DNA from: Cristatella mucedo
Lineage: Eukaryota > Bryozoa > Phylactolaemata > Cristatellidae
Assembly (NCBI GenBank): GCA_009760855.2
Contig: WPIO01000053.1
Span: 432,001-496,000 of the forward strand
Direction: 5' to 3'
Length of the DNA stretch: 64,000 nt
The notes below the pieces were generated by a model. It did no database searches, was not told the DNA's origin, and worked only from the letters and a program-made list of their open reading frames with translations. Positions 33,640 to 64,000 of this stretch are shown here, piece after piece. The position numbers were made by a program, and so were the translations under genes. Numbering within the stretch: position 1 is the stretch's first letter; each line of letters starts with the position of its first letter.

Positions 33640-33925
33640 CGACTGGCGCTATGACATCACACTGCCTTGAACTACATTTAAAAACAAGCTAAAAACCCAT
33701 CTGTTTATAAGAGCAATTATTTGGTCCGCTTGATACACTCCATGCTGCCACTAATCATATTTGGGCGCTGACCCTAACATGTCACCTCTAACCATGTTAC
33801 GCTTGTTGACATTGATCATACTGCCATTAGCCACTCGATCGTGCTTCCTTTGCAGCAAATGTAAAGTGGCTAGAAAGAGATGATAAGTTCTCTCAGGGTG
33901 CTGTACAGATGAAGTCTATTTTTAT
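33640..33925 (+). mobile_element. LINE-A-type 3' fragment
   Basis: TGGCGCTATGACATCACACT, CATGCTGCCACTAATCATAT, hairpin AAAGTGGCTAGAAAGAGATG; the tail leads directly into the minisatellite flank. Confidence 0.75.
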
Positions 33926-33978
33926 TTGTTCTCATACCTCGTCGGAGACAGCGGCGGCCACAAAGAGTGCCATCCTGT

Positions 33979-34350
33979 GGCGTTCTTTGTGGCCGCTGGG
34001 TGGCGCTTTTTGTGGCCGCTGGGTGGCGCTCTTTGTGGCCGCTGGGTGGCGCTCTTTGTGGCCGCTGGGTGGCGCTCTTCGTGGCCGCTGGGTGGCGCTC
34101 TTCGTGGCCGCTGGGTGGCGCTCTTCGTGGCCGCTGGGTGGCGGCTATTCGTGGCCGCTGGGTGGCGCTCTTCGTGGCCGCTGGGTGGTGGCTCTTCGTG
34201 GCCGCTGGGGGCGCTCTTCGTGGCCGCTGGGGGCGCTCTTCGTGGCCGCTGGGTGGCGCTCTTCGTGGCCGCTGGGTGGCGCTCTTTGTGGCCGCTGGGT
34301 GGCGCTCTTCGTGGCCGCTGGGTGGCGCTCTTTGTGGCCGCTGAGCGGCG
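33979..34350. repeat. 23-bp minisatellite, about 16 copies
   Basis: Unit CTCTT(T/C)GTGGCCGCTGGG plus TGGCG, with two shortened units near 34200-34240. Since 23 is not a multiple of 3, all frames are open and each gives the same 23-residue repeat (for example FVAAGWRSLWPLGGAL). It is flanked by sequence shared with 26570-26770. Confidence 0.95.
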
Positions 34351-34429
34351 CAGCCTCCGAAGCTGCAACAAATAGGAAATACATCTTCCAATAGCTCCTT
34401 GGATGCCACGATCATAACCACGTCATTCG

Positions 34430-35349
34430 CTGCCGCAGCTCAATTCTTTCCTTGCGCAATGCTGCCGGCTCTAGCCGAGGCATTCGCTTGCACAGCCCGC
34501 CCACCGCCTGGAGGAGGCGGAGCGTGTCTCGCTGCCGCTGCAGCAACCGCACGTCGAGGCTTTGCTCGGCCGGCGAATGCTTGCGGTCGCTCACCACCGA
34601 GTGAATCACCTTGCGGCCACCTCGGCTGCACGCTTAGAGGCGGCCGTATCTCCCTCGCGTCCCCGACTCGGTGCGGCGGGCCGCCGCCTTCCCCTCGCTC
34701 CGAGCTCCAGCGTCTATGGCGTCTACGTCGCGCGTCCAGGAGCCGGCGGCGGAAGTAGCAGCCCTTCGCGAGCTCACTGGAGCCGGAAGGGCAGCGTCTG
34801 CAGCGAGCTGAGGCTGCGGCTTGACCTCCTACTACCCCGGATGGAAGGCTCACGCGGTTAGCACTCTCGGTCGACTACGTTCGCCGGCGGCCACAGCGAG
34901 TTGGCCACGTAGGCCAGCGTGCAATCGCTGCAAAAATAGACACGTGACCGCATGAGCGGCTGGCGAACCTTCCGGCGGGTGGGGGGAGGGGAGGGGCCGA
35001 GGCCACTGCCGGGCGATCGTTGCTAGCGAGACTGGAGAATGTGCATGCGTGGCAGGTGGCCCGCGACCGCTGTACCGCGCGGCGGGCCGTGAAGTCCCGA
35101 AAAGATGACAGCCAACGGGCGTAGGTCAACGCCATCGCTTCATCTCATTGGCTGCCCTTGGGAGGCTGAAGCATCGTTATCGGTGCGGCCTGCCTGGAGC
35201 CGCTGCAGATCTGGCGTGGGGGAGGGGCTCGCCCGGCTCCTATAAGATGCTCCGTCGGCGTTCGGCCGCCTGCTGCTGCTGCTGCCGCGAGACTCCGCAC
35301 CGCTCGTCGCTGAGGAGAGAAAGTGAGAGGGAGAAAACTACTCAACAAC
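34430..35349 (+). promoter_or_regulatory. GC/CpG-rich promoter and 5' UTR region of GFPT
   Basis: CpG-rich sequence just upstream of the start codon, with a TATA-like TATAAG at 35241-35246. That would place the transcription start near 35270 and give a 5' UTR of about 80 bases containing a short (CTG)n run (35271-35285). The exact start is inferred, not seen. Confidence 0.55.
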
Positions 35350-62576
<27,227 letters not shown>

Positions 62577-62769
62577 GTGAGTCCGGCCACCAGATCAGAC
62601 CGGTCGTCGCTCTAGCTCCAGCTCCCCCTGCCATGACACCACGACACCACGGCCGCCGCCTGGGCGCTAGTGCCATTGTGCCCTCACCGGACGCTGGACC
62701 CTAGACGTATTGTGTACTGTCTGCCCTGCCCCCTGCCATTTCCAATAAAGTAAAAAGATGCACACTTTC

Positions 62770-64000
62770 TAATAATAATAATAATAATAATAATAATACA
62801 CTTGATTAAGTGCCCTCAGAGAACTCAATCTCTTTCTAGGCGCTTGACATTTGCTACAAAGGAAACACGATCAAATGGTGAGTGGCATCGTGCTTGATAA
62901 CCAAGATGAATAGTATGGTTAGGGGTGACATGCACAGGGTCAGCATGCAAGTGTGGTTAGCGGCAGTATGCAATAGTGTCAGTACACATAGGCACATACA
63001 GGACGAATCACAGGGACCCGCTAACTGCTGTCGTAAATAGATGTGTCTTTAATTTTTTTTTTAATTTGGTCCAGTCAGGAAATGTCGTGATGCAAGTCGG
63101 GAGTGAGTTCCGGGATTTGGGAGCCTACAAAATAAATGCACGATCTCCAAAGGATTTGAGGTTTGTACGATTTACAGCAAATGTAAAGCGCCTAGAGAGA
63201 GATTAAGTTCTCTGAGGGCGCTTTATTAAGTGCATTATTATTATTATTACGAGGTATTGGTAAACTGTTGGATTCCGAAAAGCAGGTGGTACGATGCTTG
63301 GCCTGGTGGGAAAGTAGATCTGATAGGTAGGCTGGAGCCAAAGAACGAAGAGACCAAAACGTGAGCGACACAACCTTGAAGTCGATGCGTTGCTTGGCTG
63401 GTAGCCAGTTCAGGTCGGCAAGAAGTGGTGTGATGTGGCAACTGCGATGCTCACGACAGACAAGCCTAGCTTCGGAGTTTTGCACCAGCTGTAATCGCCT
63501 GATTGCACATGTCGGTAGGCCAGCAAGAAGTGAGTTACATAAGTCAAGATGGGATGTAACAAATGCATGGACCAACTTATATGTGGTATCCCTGTCTAAA
63601 CAAGCCCGAATGCTAGCAATGTTGTGTAGCTGAAAGTAGGCAGACTTGATTGTGGAGCTGACGTGGTCGTCTAACGAAAGGTCACTTTGGAATATGACAC
63701 CTAGATTTCGTGAAGACTGAACAGGAGATATGCATGCAGAGCCGACTTTGAGCGTTAGCCTTTCAGTTTCAGAATCACACTGGGTTTTCCCATAACTAGT
63801 AAGTTAGTTTTATCATCATTTAATTTAAGAAAATTTGCTACCATCCATGTGTGGATGTCATCAATACATGCAGCAAGGGAGTTGAGAGAATTCGATGTGC
63901 TAGAGGGCTTGGAGGGATCAAAGCAAAGGTACAACCGAGTGTCATTCGCATAGAAGTGAAAGTCTAGATTCTTCATGAACCTCTTTAATAATTTCTCATC
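62770..64000 (-). mobile_element. LINE-A copy running off the window, with a nested tail
   Basis: (AAT)n tail, hairpin, 3' UTR, C-terminal domain (63192-63575) and RT with FHFYANDTRLYLCF (N for D in the YADD motif). Interrupted at 63171-63247. Confidence 0.9.
63171..63247 (+). mobile_element. 77-bp LINE-A tail inserted into a LINE-A copy
   Basis: TTTACAGCAAATGTAAAGCG, hairpin and ATT repeats on the + strand, flanked by TACGA on both sides (63166-63170 and 63248-63252). Confidence 0.85.

Noticed and set aside
33870-34421. Long open frames with repeats such as GWRSLWPLGG
   Set aside because: Explained by the 23-bp minisatellite in every frame.
62735-62760. AATAAA near 62745 as the GFPT polyadenylation signal
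   Set aside because: The SIS2 domain is incomplete and exon 13 ends in a good donor, so this lies in an intron; an intronic poly(A) isoform is possible but unsupported.

Overview
The window is nuclear DNA of an animal, most likely a non-vertebrate. The reasons are one spliced gene whose conserved exons are bounded by GT/AG introns, many non-LTR retrotransposon (LINE) pieces on both strands, two tRNA-derived SINE families, a Helitron remnant, very long (GA)n tracts and GC-rich minisatellites. I cannot name the species.

Positions 1-1500 hold nothing I recognise. Positions about 1505-10916 are an AT-rich, decayed copy of an integrated DNA virus-like element of the Polinton-like group. In order on the + strand it has an SLP-repeat protein, a family of tandemly duplicated minor-capsid-like genes, a small basic/coiled-coil protein, a double-jelly-roll major-capsid-like gene, a YqaJ-type exonuclease, a phage-style fibre with repeated trimer motifs, and a DDE integrase. 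A zinc-finger ORF and a second fragment lie on the minus strand. Nearly every gene carries stops or frameshifts, a young LINE piece sits inside one capsid-like gene, and another LINE copy cuts the right end.

Positions about 10917-34400 are a repeat graveyard. Two LINE families dominate. LINE-A has the terminal domain motif WNSLP and a 3' hairpin ending in (ATT)n. LINE-B has a 3' end in (ATTAC)n. There are also SINE-1, SINE-2, a Helitron helicase piece, an 11-bp and a 23-bp minisatellite, and microsatellites, some visibly grown from within LINE sequence.

Positions about 34430-62576 are the host gene: a GFPT/GFAT (glutamine:fructose-6-phosphate amidotransferase) gene on the + strand, running off the right edge. 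A GC-rich promoter with a TATA-like box leads to a 7-nt coding part of exon 1 (ATGTGCG). Twelve more exons, with phases that agree throughout, encode the glutaminase domain, the first SIS domain and the start of the second; the last roughly 120 residues lie outside. Its introns carry LINE-A, LINE-B (including a nearly full-length copy at 54850-58176), SINEs, an R2-like LINE piece and long (GA)n tracts. Positions 62770-64000 are a minus-strand LINE-A copy in the next intron.

The only clearly functional gene is GFPT, which makes glucosamine-6-phosphate at the head of the hexosamine pathway. Everything else is mobile or simple repeat DNA, and the virus-like element at the left end is the most unusual part.
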